From positions 62,001 through 126,000 of the forward strand of contig JACTUA010000001.1 of the NCBI GenBank assembly GCA_015660865.1: DNA of 64,000 nt, written 5' to 3'. The position numbers were made by a program, and so were the translations under genes. Numbering within the stretch: position 1 is the stretch's first letter; each line of letters starts with the position of its first letter. Positions 18,053 to 26,958 of the stretch are shown here, piece by piece. Origin of the DNA: Methanomicrobiales archaeon (lineage in GTDB: Archaea; Halobacteriota; Methanomicrobia; Methanomicrobiales; JACTUA01). The notes beneath the pieces are model-generated. The model worked only from the letters and a program-made list of their open reading frames with translations. It was not told where the DNA came from and searched no databases.

Positions 18053-18553
18053 ATGGATCCAACCGACCCGCCAGACGCTGGCGGTGAGAAAGGAAGGAAG
18101 ACCGCCTATCTCCTCCTGGGATGCCCGGAGGTCCCGGTCCAGATGGGCATCGCCCTCTACCTGGCAAGCCGGCTCGAGAAGAGCGGGGTATCGGTGGTCC
18201 TCGCCGGGAACCCGTCGGTCATCCAGCTGATCCGGGTCTCTGATCCCGATCAGCACTATGTGAAGAGGGTGATAAACCTGGAGAGGGCGATGGCAGACCT
18301 CATCGAGGGAAGGGTGCGCCCGGATATGACCGTGGCCTTCGCCCACAACGATGCCGGGATCTCCTACGCGGCGACCATCCGGTACGTCTCGGCCTCCCCC
18401 CTCTACCTCATCATCTTTGGCCGGGATGCCGAGGCCCTCGCCGGCCTCGCCGAGTTCGAGTGCGAGAAGATCGTGGAAAAGGCGGTGCACAACCCTGCCC
18501 AGCTGAAGAAGAAGATCGACAAGGTGTTCGGATGGGCTGCATCGAAGAGCTGA
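18053..18553 (+). CDS. DUF1890-like conserved methanogen protein
   Basis: A 166-residue protein with a Rossmann-like layout: AYLLLGCPEVPVQMGIALYLASRL, SGVSVVLAGNPS, MTVAFAHNDAGISYAATIRY. I recognise it as the DUF1890 type found in methanogens, whose function is not known to me. The gene after it is of the DUF1894 type, and the two overlap by 22 bases, so they are probably partners. Starts at 18017 and 18035 are also possible; 18053 has GGTG 10 bases upstream. Confidence 0.7.
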   Translation: MDPTDPPDAGGEKGRKTAYLLLGCPEVPVQMGIALYLASRLEKSGVSVVLAGNPSVIQLIRVSDPDQHYVKRVINLERAMADLIEGRVRPDMTVAFAHNDAGISYAATIRYVSASPLYLIIFGRDAEALAGLAEFECEKIVEKAVHNPAQLKKKIDKVFGWAASKS

Positions 18554-18804
18554 AGTACGAGACGATCATCTCGCACGCGAGCTTCAAGGAGTGCCGGGAG
18601 TACGTGAAGGAGCACTTCAAGGAGCGAATCGAGGTCGAGCCGGGGTTCAAGATCTTTGACTCGTATATCATCGGCATCCCCCCCATCCTTGTCGGGATCG
18701 AGGGGGACGCGGTGGTCTTCCCGTACACGAAGCCCTGCCACGGGACATTCCTCCTCAGGATCGAGTCCTCCGACGAGGTCGACCGCCTCCGGAAGAAGCG
18801 GTGA
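18532..18804 (+). CDS. DUF1894-like conserved methanogen protein
   Basis: A 90-residue protein (MGCIEELKYETIISHASF, then CREYVKEHFKE, and KPCHGTFLLRIESSDEV at the end). It overlaps the preceding gene by 22 bases and has AAGGTG before its start. No catalytic motif is evident; two Cys (in MGCIEE and KPCHG) are the only reactive residues that stand out. Known only as a companion of DUF1890-like genes, as far as I can tell. Confidence 0.7.
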   Translation: MGCIEELKYETIISHASFKECREYVKEHFKERIEVEPGFKIFDSYIIGIPPILVGIEGDAVVFPYTKPCHGTFLLRIESSDEVDRLRKKR

Positions 18805-18817
18805 CGGGCAGGGCAGG

Positions 18818-19330
18818 ATGGTCAGGATGACAGGGGAACCCTCGGGAAAGGGTACCCTTGTCCGGGCGGGGACCTTCATCCTAGCGGTCGGCATCTGCTA
18901 CCTCGCCGCCGCCGTGGGTTCGGCCTTTACCGCTCTCTCGGTGGATACCTGGTATGCCGGCCTCGCGAAACCACCCTTCACCCCGCCCGGCTGGTTCATC
19001 GGGGCAGTCTGGACCGTGCTCTTCCTCCTGATGGGGATCTCATTCTTCCTGGTCCTGGAGAGGGACAGGGGCCGGCCAGAGGTGAAACGAGGCATCTCCC
19101 TCTTCTCCATCCAGCTCGGCCTCAATGTCATCTGGTCCTTCCTCTTCTTCGGCCTCCGGTCCCCGTTCCTCGCCCTGATCGGGATTCTCTTCCTGTGGGG
19201 ATCCATCGCTGCGACGCTCCTCCAGTTCCTCAAGATCTCCCGGCCCGCGGCATATCTCCTCGTCCCTTACCTCATCTGGGTCACCATAGCCACAGGCCTG
19301 AACGCCGGCATCCTCCTCCTCAATCCCTGA
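18818..19330 (+). CDS. TspO/MBR-family membrane protein
   Basis: A 170-residue protein with five transmembrane helices. The signature LAKPPFTPPGWFIGAVWT lies in the loop and start of helix 2, and NVIWSFLFFGLRSPFLAL in helix 3-4, both diagnostic for the tryptophan-rich TspO family, which binds tetrapyrroles and cholesterol-like ligands. In a methanogen a tetrapyrrole-related (F430 or cobamide) or stress role is plausible but unproven. A start at 18827 is equally possible. It follows the DUF1890/1894-like pair by 13 bases. Confidence 0.9.
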   Translation: MVRMTGEPSGKGTLVRAGTFILAVGICYLAAAVGSAFTALSVDTWYAGLAKPPFTPPGWFIGAVWTVLFLLMGISFFLVLERDRGRPEVKRGISLFSIQLGLNVIWSFLFFGLRSPFLALIGILFLWGSIAATLLQFLKISRPAAYLLVPYLIWVTIATGLNAGILLLNP

Positions 19331-19404
19331 TCCCGGGAGACGCCGGGGTCAGGAAGGTTCTAATACCCCCGCTCCCCATTCCGGGGTAACGCTGGGGTGA
19401 TTCC

Positions 19405-20652
19405 ATGGAAGAAACGAACCTCATGAAGATAGTCGAGAAGAACCTCTGTTCATGTACCCAGGAGCTCAGTATAACACCGGAGATGGAGGCCCTCCTCAAG
19501 AATCCGATGCGGGAGCTCCACGTCGCCCTCCCGATACGGATAGACGACGGGTCTATGAAGGTCTTCAGGGGGTTCAGGGTCCAGTACAACGACGCCCGGG
19601 GGCCGACCAAGGGCGGTATCCGCTTCCACCCGGACCAGACCATCGATACCGTCCGCGCCCTTGCCTCCCTCATGACCTGGAAGTGCGCCCTCCACAACCT
19701 CCCTCTCGGGGGCGCGAAAGGGGGGGTCATCTGCAACCCGAAGGCCCTCTCGCCGGGCGAGCTCGAGCGCCTCTCCCGGGCCTATATCCGGAGCATCTAC
19801 CCGATCATCGGGCCTGACCAGGATATCCCTGCCCCCGACGTGTACACCAACCCCCAGGTCATGGCCTGGATGATGGACGAGTACTCCAAGTGCGTCATGA
19901 AGACCACCTTCGGGGCGATCACCGGGAAGCCTCTCGCGGTAGGAGGTTCGGAGGGCCGGCTCGATGCCACAGCCCGGGGCGGCTGGTTCGCCATCGAAGA
20001 GGCGGCACGGGGCCTTGGCATGAGCCTGAAGGGTGCCACCGTGGCGGTCCAGGGCTTCGGGAACGCGGGGTCCTATGCTGCCTCCCTCGCCGGGTCCCTC
20101 TTCGGGTGCCGGGTAATCGCCGTCTCGGACAGCAACGGGGGGATATTCCGGCGGGAAGGCCTCGACACTGAAGAGGTGATGCGCCACAAAGGAAAAACCG
20201 GGACTGTCGTGGGATTTCCGGGGAGCGACAGTATTACCAACGAGGATCTCCTGGAGCTCGCGGTGGACATCCTCATCCCCGCCGCCCTTGAGAATGTCAT
20301 CACCGGCCGGAATGCCGCACATGTGAAGGCAAAGATCCTTGCCGAGCTCGCGAACGGCCCGACGACCCTCGAGGCAGACGAGATCCTCTCCTCCCAGGGT
20401 GTTCACGTCATCCCGGATATTCTCTGCAATGGAGGAGGGGTCATCGTCTCCTACCTTGAGATGGTCCAGAACTTCTCGATGGACCAGTGGAGCGAGGCCA
20501 ACGTCCATTCCCGGCTCGCAGAGCGGATGCAGCCGGCCTGTCGCGCAGTGGACGGGCTCTCGCGTTCCTATGGAACGAGCCCGCGGCGGGCCGCCTACAC
20601 CATCGCGGTGAAGAGGGTGGTCGAGGCCATGAGAACCCGCGGGTGGCTGTGA
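19405..20652 (+). CDS. gdhA: Glutamate dehydrogenase
   Basis: Interconverts 2-oxoglutarate plus ammonia and glutamate. A 415-residue protein: substrate motif KGGIRFHP, catalytic-Lys region [38 protein letters not shown] and the dinucleotide-binding [22 protein letters not shown] stands 6 bases before the ATG. Cofactor preference cannot be assigned safely from the motif. Confidence 0.96.
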   Translation: MEETNLMKIVEKNLCSCTQELSITPEMEALLKNPMRELHVALPIRIDDGSMKVFRGFRVQYNDARGPTKGGIRFHPDQTIDTVRALASLMTWKCALHNLPLGGAKGGVICNPKALSPGELERLSRAYIRSIYPIIGPDQDIPAPDVYTNPQVMAWMMDEYSKCVMKTTFGAITGKPLAVGGSEGRLDATARGGWFAIEEAARGLGMSLKGATVAVQGFGNAGSYAASLAGSLFGCRVIAVSDSNGGIFRREGLDTEEVMRHKGKTGTVVGFPGSDSITNEDLLELAVDILIPAALENVITGRNAAHVKAKILAELANGPTTLEADEILSSQGVHVIPDILCNGGGVIVSYLEMVQNFSMDQWSEANVHSRLAERMQPACRAVDGLSRSYGTSPRRAAYTIAVKRVVEAMRTRGWL

Positions 20653-20825
20653 GCCTTTTCCGGTAACCGGTTTCCCTGCCCTCATGATTTCCACGGACCC
20701 TGCCGCGGTGCCCTCCGGAAGGGGGAGGATTGACGGAAAAACTGCGGATCATTGAGGATACCGGAGATGCAGAGCACAACACATAAGAAGCGACAGATAG
20801 ACCTCAGCTCTTCAAGGAATCGGAT

Positions 20826-21503
20826 ATGGCAGAAGATAAGTTCCCCTGGATACAGCTCATCGCCACGGTCGGTACCATCATCGCCGCCGTGATCGGTATT
20901 ACCCCCTACGTCCTGAGGCTCAACACCGCATCCCAGACCCCGACCATCGTCATCCTGACCCTCCCCCCTGCGGTCACCACGCCGGTCCCGCCCACCACAC
21001 AGCCCGTGACGACTGTTGAAACGACGCCGGTTGTTACGCAGACAACGGTGGTGACCACGATTCCCACAACCGGACCACCACTCACCGGGAACGAGACCCC
21101 TGCGCCGACAACGGCAACGACTACGGAAACGACCACGGAAACGACCACACCGCCAACCACATCCCCGACCACACCCCCGGCCACGGTGACGACCCTCCCT
21201 CCCGCAACAACCACGTTACCGCCGGGCCCGGCCATTCAGATCTCCGTAAATGCGACGAGTGTCCCCCAGGGTGGCTTCATCCTGGCCTCCGGCTCGACGG
21301 ATCCCGCGGTACCCCAGGTGACCATCACCCTGAAGAACAGCACCAGCTTCGAGTCCGCGGCCGTCCCCGTAACCCTGACGCAGGGAGTGTTCCAGTTCCA
21401 GGTTGACACCTCCGCCTATGCGCCCGGGGATTACACCATCTATGCTGCCGTTCCAGAAACCCAGGCCATTGCGCAGGCCTCCTTCGCGATAACGGCAGCG
21501 TGA
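20826..21503 (+). CDS. Membrane-anchored Thr/Pro-rich surface protein
   Basis: A 225-residue protein with a short cytoplasmic N-terminus, one transmembrane helix (about residues 8-30), a stalk of about 95 residues almost entirely Thr, Pro, Val and Ala (residues 38-135), and a C-terminal Ig-like or CARDB-like beta domain of about 85 residues. The stalk is typical of heavily O-glycosylated cell-surface spacers. It is an in/out anchored exported protein with no catalytic motif. T7 at 21522-21528 follows and may end transcription. Confidence 0.7.
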   Translation: MAEDKFPWIQLIATVGTIIAAVIGITPYVLRLNTASQTPTIVILTLPPAVTTPVPPTTQPVTTVETTPVVTQTTVVTTIPTTGPPLTGNETPAPTTATTTETTTETTTPPTTSPTTPPATVTTLPPATTTLPPGPAIQISVNATSVPQGGFILASGSTDPAVPQVTITLKNSTSFESAAVPVTLTQGVFQFQVDTSAYAPGDYTIYAAVPETQAIAQASFAITAA

Positions 21504-21521
21504 GCGGGTCCAGGAATACCT

Positions 21522-21528
21522 TTTTTTG
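21522..21528 (+). terminator. Poly-T terminator after the Thr-rich protein gene
   Basis: A run of seven T 19 bases after the stop codon, a usual archaeal termination signal. Confidence 0.4.
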
Positions 21529-21651
21529 AAGCGTCTTCCAAGGGGAACCCCGGGGACCGTATCTCCCGGGGGCAGCCCGGGGATTCGATACGAATAAATG
21601 AAGAAAGGAGAAATGAGAACCGATGTACCGGATGAGATCGGAGGATACTCC

Positions 21652-22842
21652 ATGAACTCGCGTGAGATCAGGCCTGGAGTCTTTTCAGTCGGAGCAATCG
21701 ATCGTGACCGGAGGATCTTCGACGAGCTGATCCCTCTTCCCGAGGGGACGAGCTATAACTCGTACCTGGTGAGAGGGAGCACGGGAACTGCACTCATCGA
21801 TACCGTGGATCCCACGAAGGAGAGTGAGCTCTTCGCGCACCTTGACGAGCTCAAGGTGGATCGCATCGATTACCTCATCTCGAATCATTCCGAGCAGGAT
21901 CACTCGGGGGTCATCCCCCGCATCCTCTCCCGGTATCCATCAGCGCGGGTCATCACCACCCCGAGAGGAAAAGAACTGCTCAGGCCGCTCCTCCACATTC
22001 CCGACGAGAAGATCACCACCGTGCAGGACCGGGAGACCCTCTCCCTCGGGGACCGGACCCTCGAGTTCATCCACGCGCCCTGGGTCCACTGGCCGGAAAC
22101 GATGCTCACCTATCTCCGGGAGGAGCGCATCCTCTTCACCTGTGATCTCTTCGGTTCCCACTATGCATATGCTCCGGGGGAGCCCACCATCGGGGACCTG
22201 GGGAGGGTATACTGGGCGGCGAAGCGCTACTATGCCGAGATCATGATGCCCTTCCGGGGCCTCATCAAGGGGCACCTGGAGAAGATCAAGCCTCTCCCGA
22301 TAGATATCATCGCCCCGAGCCATGGACCGGTATACAGGAAGCCCGAGCAGATCCTGTCAGCCTACCGGGACTGGGTCTCGGATTCCGTGAAGAACGAGGT
22401 CGTCATCCCCTATGTCTCGATGCACCATTCCACGGCCGCCATGGTCTCCCACCTGGAGAGGGCGCTCACGGACCGGGGCATCGTGGCCATCCCCTTCAAC
22501 CTCACGGTGACCGACATCGGGGAGCTCGCCATGGCCCTCGTGGATGCGGCAACCGTGATCCTTGGCACCCCAACGGTCCTCACCGGCCCCCACCCTGCGG
22601 CGGTCTATGCCACCTACCTGGTGAAACTCCTTAAACCCAAGGCGCGGGCCTGCGGGGTCATCGGCTCCTACGGCTGGGGCGGGAAAACGGTGAAGGAGAT
22701 TGCAGGCATCCTCCAGGGGCTCCCCGTGGAGTTCCTTGACCCGGTCCTCGTGAAGGGCCTTCCCGGGCCCGAGGATCTGAACGCCCTCGACCTCCTCGCA
22801 GACAAGATCGCCGAGAAGCACCGAAGCTACGGGATCCTATAA
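21652..22842 (+). CDS. fprA: A-type flavodiiron protein (F420H2 oxidase type)
   Basis: Reduces O2 to water, in methanogens with F420H2, so it protects an anaerobe from oxygen. The 396-residue protein has a metallo-beta-lactamase domain with all diiron ligands: SNHSEQDHSGV (H-x-E-x-D-H), His in WVHWPETM, Asp in FTCDLFGSH and His in APSHGPVY. A C-terminal flavodoxin domain follows (VSMHHSTAAMVSHL, GSYGWGGKTV). No rubredoxin domain is attached. GGAGGA 6 bases before 21652 decides the start over in-frame ATGs at 21598 and 21613. Confidence 0.93.
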   Translation: MNSREIRPGVFSVGAIDRDRRIFDELIPLPEGTSYNSYLVRGSTGTALIDTVDPTKESELFAHLDELKVDRIDYLISNHSEQDHSGVIPRILSRYPSARVITTPRGKELLRPLLHIPDEKITTVQDRETLSLGDRTLEFIHAPWVHWPETMLTYLREERILFTCDLFGSHYAYAPGEPTIGDLGRVYWAAKRYYAEIMMPFRGLIKGHLEKIKPLPIDIIAPSHGPVYRKPEQILSAYRDWVSDSVKNEVVIPYVSMHHSTAAMVSHLERALTDRGIVAIPFNLTVTDIGELAMALVDAATVILGTPTVLTGPHPAAVYATYLVKLLKPKARACGVIGSYGWGGKTVKEIAGILQGLPVEFLDPVLVKGLPGPEDLNALDLLADKIAEKHRSYGIL

Positions 22843-22843
22843 A
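22838..22843 (+). promoter_or_regulatory. TATA box of prk, embedded in the fprA stop codon
   Basis: TATAAA includes the TAA stop of fprA (22840-22842). It lies 36-42 bases before the prk start candidates at 22874 (GTG) and 22880 (ATG), giving a leader of only a few bases. Confidence 0.5.
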
Positions 22844-22879
22844 GGTTCATATCTCACGCCTCCGATGTAACCTGTGGAC

Positions 22880-23842
22880 ATGGCCCGCGGGAACTTCAAG
22901 GACGTCATCGCCCTATCCCCCTGCATCTTCGCCATCGGGGTCGCGGGGGACAGCGGTTCAGGGAAAACCACCTTCACGGGTGCGATCCGGGAGATCTTCG
23001 GCGAGGATCTCGTCTCTTCCTTCTCTCTTGACGATTACCACCGCTACGACCGGGACAAGCGAAGGGATCTCGGGATCACCCCCCTCTCCCCCGATGCCAA
23101 CCGGATCGACCAGATCGAGAGGGATCTCGCGAGCCTGAAGAGAGGCGAGAGGATCGAGAAGCCGGTGTACAACCACGGAACAGGAACCTTCGATGCCCCG
23201 ATCCCCTTCAACCCGAAGAAGATCCTGATCCTGGAGGGGCTCCATCCCCTCTTCACCCCGGGCCTGCGGAACCTCCTTGACTTCACCCTCTTCGTAGACC
23301 CTGATGAGGACGTAAAGCGGTTATGGAAGATGAAAAGGGATACGGGTGACAGAGGGTACAGGTCCGAAGAGGTCGAGGGGGAACTCGCGGCCCGGGCCGC
23401 CGATTACGAGAAGTACATCGCACCCCAGCGGCGGTATGCCGATGCCGTCATCTCAGCGGGCTTCTCCAGGTACGGGGAGGACCTGGGGGCATCGAGGAAC
23501 CTGTACCAGGTCACTCTCCTGCAGACCCGGCCGGAGGAGAGGATCCGGGACATCGAGCTCTCGATCGATCTCTCCCACCTCCTCTCCCTCTCCGACCGCC
23601 ACTTCCTCATGGAGTTCCGGCTCGAGGAGGTCGACGGGAGGGAGATGGGGGCCCTCACCTTCGACGGAGAGCTCCCTTATGCCCTGATCCGGAGGCTGGA
23701 GACCGCCGTGGAGCGGCAGACCGGCGTCCACCCCATCCGGATCTTCGAGCACCGTTCGACGGTCACCGCCGGGGAGATCGTCCAGCTCATCCTGGCCTGG
23801 AGGATTATCAACCGGCGGATAGCAGTCGAGAGCTGCGAATAA
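22880..23842 (+). CDS. prk: Archaeal phosphoribulokinase
   Basis: Phosphorylates ribulose 5-phosphate to ribulose 1,5-bisphosphate. A 320-residue protein of the PRK/uridine kinase family: P-loop GVAGDSGSGKTTFTGAI, SLDDYHRYDRDKRRDLGITPLSPDANRID, KPVYNHGTGTFD and the Walker B ILILEGLHPLF. The DDYHRYDR region and length are typical of PRK rather than uridine kinase. In Methanospirillum such an enzyme works with archaeal RuBisCO in the reductive hexulose-phosphate pathway; RuBisCO is not in this window. A GTG 2 codons earlier is an alternative start. Confidence 0.88.
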   Translation: MARGNFKDVIALSPCIFAIGVAGDSGSGKTTFTGAIREIFGEDLVSSFSLDDYHRYDRDKRRDLGITPLSPDANRIDQIERDLASLKRGERIEKPVYNHGTGTFDAPIPFNPKKILILEGLHPLFTPGLRNLLDFTLFVDPDEDVKRLWKMKRDTGDRGYRSEEVEGELAARAADYEKYIAPQRRYADAVISAGFSRYGEDLGASRNLYQVTLLQTRPEERIRDIELSIDLSHLLSLSDRHFLMEFRLEEVDGREMGALTFDGELPYALIRRLETAVERQTGVHPIRIFEHRSTVTAGEIVQLILAWRIINRRIAVESCE

Positions 23843-23843
23843 T

Positions 23844-23905
23844 TTATCAAGTATACTATAGATGATAATTAAATTTACTTGCTATAGATCAAGTAATCTA
23901 TATAC
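23844..23905 (+). promoter_or_regulatory. AT-rich promoter with dyads and direct repeats before the nitrogenase-like operon
   Basis: TATATA at 23899-23904 lies 30 bases before the ATG at 23929, so the mRNA is nearly leaderless. Immediately upstream, TTACTTG (23875-23881) and CAAGTAA (23890-23896) form a perfect 7-base inverted repeat. A second dyad is TTATCA (23844-23849) with TGATAA (23863-23868). CTATAGAT occurs at 23856-23863 and 23882-23889, and ATCAAGTA at 23846-23853 and 23888-23895. The layout suggests tight control by a dimeric regulator. It does not match the NrpR site GGAA-N6-TTCC. Confidence 0.6.
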
Positions 23906-23928
23906 AGGGCCGGCCAACCGGGTAGAGG

Positions 23929-24747
23929 ATGAAGCAGATTGCCCTCTACGGGAAGGGCGGGATCGGGAAGTCCACCACTGCCGCGAACCTCTCGGCCGCC
24001 CTCGCCGAGATGGGGATGGATGTCCTCCAGATCGGCTGCGACCCGAAGAGGGACAGCACCCGCATGCTCATGCACGGGAGCTGGATCCCCACGGTCCTCG
24101 ATCAGGTGCGGGAAGGGCGTGAGGCGAGCATCACCCCGGACCAGATCGTCTTCAGGGGGTTCAGGGGAGTCAGGTGCGTGGAGGCAGGAGGGCCCGAACC
24201 AGGGGTCGGCTGCGCCGGTCGGGGAATCATCGCCACCTTCCAGCTTCTGGAGAGGCTCGACTCCCTCAAGGGGGATGTCATCCTGTACGATGTCCTCGGT
24301 GACGTGGTCTGCGGGGGGTTCGCCATGCCCATGCGGGAGGGCTATGCCCAGGAGGTGTACCTGGTGACCTCCGGGGAGCTCATGTCCCTCTATGCGGCAA
24401 ATAACATCTGCAGGGCCATCGCACGCCTTGCGGGCAGGGTCAGGGGCCGCTGCCGGCTCGCAGGGGTTATCGGGAACGGCGCCGGCCAGGCGAGAGAGGA
24501 ACCGCTCGTCCGGGCCTTCGCCGACCGGATCCATTCCCGGCTCGTGACCTTCATCCCCCGCGACCCCATCGTCCAGCGGGCCGAGATCAACCGGATGACC
24601 GTCATCGAGTTCGCCCCCGACTCGGCCCAGGCCGGCGTGTACCGGAGCCTGGCGAAGAGCATCCTCGAGAACCGCAACCTCGTGATCCCAACACCCCTTT
24701 CCATGGATGACCTTGAATCCCTTGCCATGGAGTTCATTCCGGCTTGA
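23929..24747 (+). CDS. Nitrogenase iron protein-like ATPase (NifH-like)
   Basis: A 272-residue P-loop reductase. Walker A is [15 protein letters not shown], switch I is [12 protein letters not shown], and both Fe-S cysteines are present ([10 protein letters not shown] and [16 protein letters not shown]), so it should form a dimer bridged by a [4Fe-4S] cluster and pass electrons on ATP hydrolysis. Close homologues include NifH, BchL and CfbC. It begins an operon with two NifD/K-like genes, unlike cfbC, which pairs with a single cfbD. It overlaps the next gene by 41 bases. Assignment to the superfamily is firm; the pathway is unknown. Confidence 0.92.
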   Translation: MKQIALYGKGGIGKSTTAANLSAALAEMGMDVLQIGCDPKRDSTRMLMHGSWIPTVLDQVREGREASITPDQIVFRGFRGVRCVEAGGPEPGVGCAGRGIIATFQLLERLDSLKGDVILYDVLGDVVCGGFAMPMREGYAQEVYLVTSGELMSLYAANNICRAIARLAGRVRGRCRLAGVIGNGAGQAREEPLVRAFADRIHSRLVTFIPRDPIVQRAEINRMTVIEFAPDSAQAGVYRSLAKSILENRNLVIPTPLSMDDLESLAMEFIPA

Positions 24748-25747
24748 GGGGTGCACCCTCACCGGCGGCCTCTCTGTCACCACCGAGGTGACGGACGGGG
24801 TGACGATCATCCACGGCCCGGCCGGCTGCTCCCAGCACAACGCCTCGCTGATCCATGCCACCCTTCTCGACCACGATACCCCGCACCTCCTCCGGATCCA
24901 TTCGTCGGACCTTGACGAGGTGGGGGTCATCTTCGGGGGGGAGGGGGCTCTTGCAGCCTGCATCAGGGAAGCAGCAGCAGGAGATCCCTCGGCCATCTTC
25001 GTCCTCTCCACGTGCGTCGTCCAGACGATCGGGGACGACGTGGGTGGGGTCTGCAGGCGGGACTGGGGGGTGCCCGTCATCTCCATCCCGAGCTCGGGGT
25101 TCCTGGGAGGGGGATTCCAGGATGGCATGAGAAATGCCCTCATTGCACTTGGAGATCTCGCGGGGGACCGCGTGGAGCGTGAGGGGGGGATCACCCTCGT
25201 AGGAGAGAAGAACCTGGAGGACGACGTGGAGGAGAACTTCAGGGAGGTCTCGCGCCTCCTTGCCCTCTTGGGCGAGAAGGTGCGCCTCCGGTTCGTCCGG
25301 GGAATCAGGGGGGCTGACATCCCGGAGATCTCCCGGGGGAGGCTGAACATCCTCAGGGAACCGGAGCTTCGTGCGGTAGGGGAGTCCTTTGCCGCCAGGT
25401 TCGGGACCCCGTACCTCGATTCGTTCCCCGTCGGACTCTCGGGATCCCTGCGGTTCATCGGGGAAACAGCAGGGTTCCTGGGGGTGGATCCCGCGGGAGC
25501 CCTGGAGGAGGAGCGTGCCTTTCAGGATGAGGCACTCGCAGGCTTCGAAGACCTGAGAGGAGAACGGATCAGCATTGGCCCCTCTTCCGGAGATACCGCT
25601 GACCCCTTCGCAATCGAGCTGGTGAGCTCCCTCGGCCTCCTCCTCAGTGAGGACGGAGTACCACTTCCCCTCCCCTCGCCCCCGCCCGTGGGGACCGGTG
25701 GGCTCGTGCGGCTGCTCCACCGATGGAGGAGGGTGCTCCATGCCTGA
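24707..25747 (+). CDS. Nitrogenase component 1-like protein (NifD/NifK-type), first subunit
   Basis: A 346-residue protein, shorter than NifD or NifK (about 480-520). Three cysteines match P-cluster ligand positions: LEGCTLTGG (residue 16), [12 protein letters not shown] and [15 protein letters not shown]. After a Cys in GVCRRDW no cysteine remains, so a partner of the FeMo-cofactor Cys ligand is missing. It should pair with the next gene and receive electrons from the NifH-like protein. The start is uncertain; 24707 overlaps the upstream gene by 41 bases. Confidence 0.85.
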   Translation: MTLNPLPWSSFRLEGCTLTGGLSVTTEVTDGVTIIHGPAGCSQHNASLIHATLLDHDTPHLLRIHSSDLDEVGVIFGGEGALAACIREAAAGDPSAIFVLSTCVVQTIGDDVGGVCRRDWGVPVISIPSSGFLGGGFQDGMRNALIALGDLAGDRVEREGGITLVGEKNLEDDVEENFREVSRLLALLGEKVRLRFVRGIRGADIPEISRGRLNILREPELRAVGESFAARFGTPYLDSFPVGLSGSLRFIGETAGFLGVDPAGALEEERAFQDEALAGFEDLRGERISIGPSSGDTADPFAIELVSSLGLLLSEDGVPLPLPSPPPVGTGGLVRLLHRWRRVLHA

Positions 25748-26870
25748 CTGCACGGCACCGCTCTGGCCCTGCGGGATGACAGGCGCCGTCGCCTGTCTTG
25801 CAGGGATACCGGACCTCGCGGTGGTGATCCATGGCTCGAGCGGGTGCTTCTTCTACCCCCAGAGCCTCCTTCCCGTCCCCCTTTTCTCGACCTTCATCCA
25901 CGAGCGGGAAGTGATCTTCGGCTCCCTCGACCGGTTCGCCGAGGTTCTCGGTTCCATCCCCCCTTCATACCGCCGGGTTGCTGTAGTGACGACCTGCGTA
26001 CCTGCCATCGTCGGCGAGGAGATCCGGGAGGTCCTGCCGGAGAGCGCGATCCTCCTGGATTCACCGGGCTTTGCCGGGCAGATGGAGGTGGGATACGGGA
26101 GGGCCCTCGCGGCCCTGGATCCGGGGATCGACCACGAAGAGAAGGGTGTGAATATAGCCGGCCTGAACCTTCTCGATCCCTTCACATCAGGGAACCTCCT
26201 GGAGGCCGGGAGGCTCCTCTCCCTCGCTGGAGCCACGGCCGGGACCAGGATCCCTCAGGATCCTCTCGACCGGATCAGCCGCTGCGGGACCATGACGGTG
26301 TCGGTCAATCCCGATCTTCCCCCTGGAACGGGGGAGGTTGCGGGGAGCCTCCTCGGCCTCATTGACATCGAAGAAACCTTCTCCCTTCTTGGCGATCGTA
26401 TACCTGGGGTCGATATCAGCCCGGTGCTTGCGGAAACTTCCCGGGCGGAGGAAAGGATCCAGCGGGCGGCTGACAAATACCTGAAACGGTTCGACCCGCC
26501 GAGGGCAGTCGTCTTCGGAGGTTTCGCCTATGCGACCTTCGCCGCAGATACCCTGAAGCGGTACCTGGACGCCGACATCCTCATGGTAGGATCGAGGAAC
26601 GGGCTCCGCGCCTCGCCCTTCCCGGCACGGGAGATGGTGCAGATCGGGGAGATATCCGGTTTTCTCTCGGGAGAGAAGCCGGATCTGGTTATCGGTTCCT
26701 CATTTGAGAGGTCAGCATGGCCCGGCGCAGCCTTTGTCGGCCTCACCCCGCCTCTCAGAGGAAGGGTCCTCCTCCGTTCCCGTTCCCTCGCTGGCATCGA
26801 GGGGACCCTCTCTTTCATGGAGGAGGCCCTCAACGCATGCATGGACAGGAGAAGGAAGATCCGAGGGTAA
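25740..26870 (+). CDS. Nitrogenase component 1-like protein (NifK/NifE-type), second subunit
   Basis: A 376-residue protein with the same pattern: [19 protein letters not shown] at the N-terminus, VIHGSSGCFFYP and VTTCVPAIVGEEIRE, matching the three P-cluster cysteine positions. The C-terminal half has the Rossmann-like elements AVVFGGFAYATFAADTLKRYL and DLVIGSSFERSAW seen in component 1 proteins. It overlaps the preceding stop by 8 bases. The pair could form a heterotetramer with a bridging Fe-S cluster. Substrate unknown; no nifB, nifE/N or molybdenum genes are nearby. Confidence 0.85.
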   Translation: MPDCTAPLWPCGMTGAVACLAGIPDLAVVIHGSSGCFFYPQSLLPVPLFSTFIHEREVIFGSLDRFAEVLGSIPPSYRRVAVVTTCVPAIVGEEIREVLPESAILLDSPGFAGQMEVGYGRALAALDPGIDHEEKGVNIAGLNLLDPFTSGNLLEAGRLLSLAGATAGTRIPQDPLDRISRCGTMTVSVNPDLPPGTGEVAGSLLGLIDIEETFSLLGDRIPGVDISPVLAETSRAEERIQRAADKYLKRFDPPRAVVFGGFAYATFAADTLKRYLDADILMVGSRNGLRASPFPAREMVQIGEISGFLSGEKPDLVIGSSFERSAWPGAAFVGLTPPLRGRVLLRSRSLAGIEGTLSFMEEALNACMDRRRKIRG

Positions 26871-26934
26871 ACCCTGGCCTGCACGGACACCCTGCGAATC
26901 GGAACCGTCGGGCAGGCCGGAAAAATGAGGGATC

Positions 26935-26958
26935 TTATTTCTTCACGACGGTGAAGAA
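26935..26958 (-). repeat. Duplicated 3' end of the following gene, including its stop codon
   Basis: The 20 bases at 26935-26954 match the gene end at 26959-26978 at 19 of 20 positions. The offset is 24 bases, so the copy is in frame behind the stop: on the minus strand it reads Phe-Phe-Thr-Val-Val-Lys-Lys-stop, against Lys-Ile-Thr-Val-Val-Lys-Lys-stop in the gene. Confidence 0.75.

Noticed and set aside
23929-26870. A true nitrogenase or the F430 enzyme CfbCD
   Set aside because: Component 1-like subunits are too short and no cofactor Cys is seen in the second half of the first; two component 1 genes follow the NifH-like gene, whereas cfbCD has one. No nifB, nifEN or glnB-like genes are adjacent.
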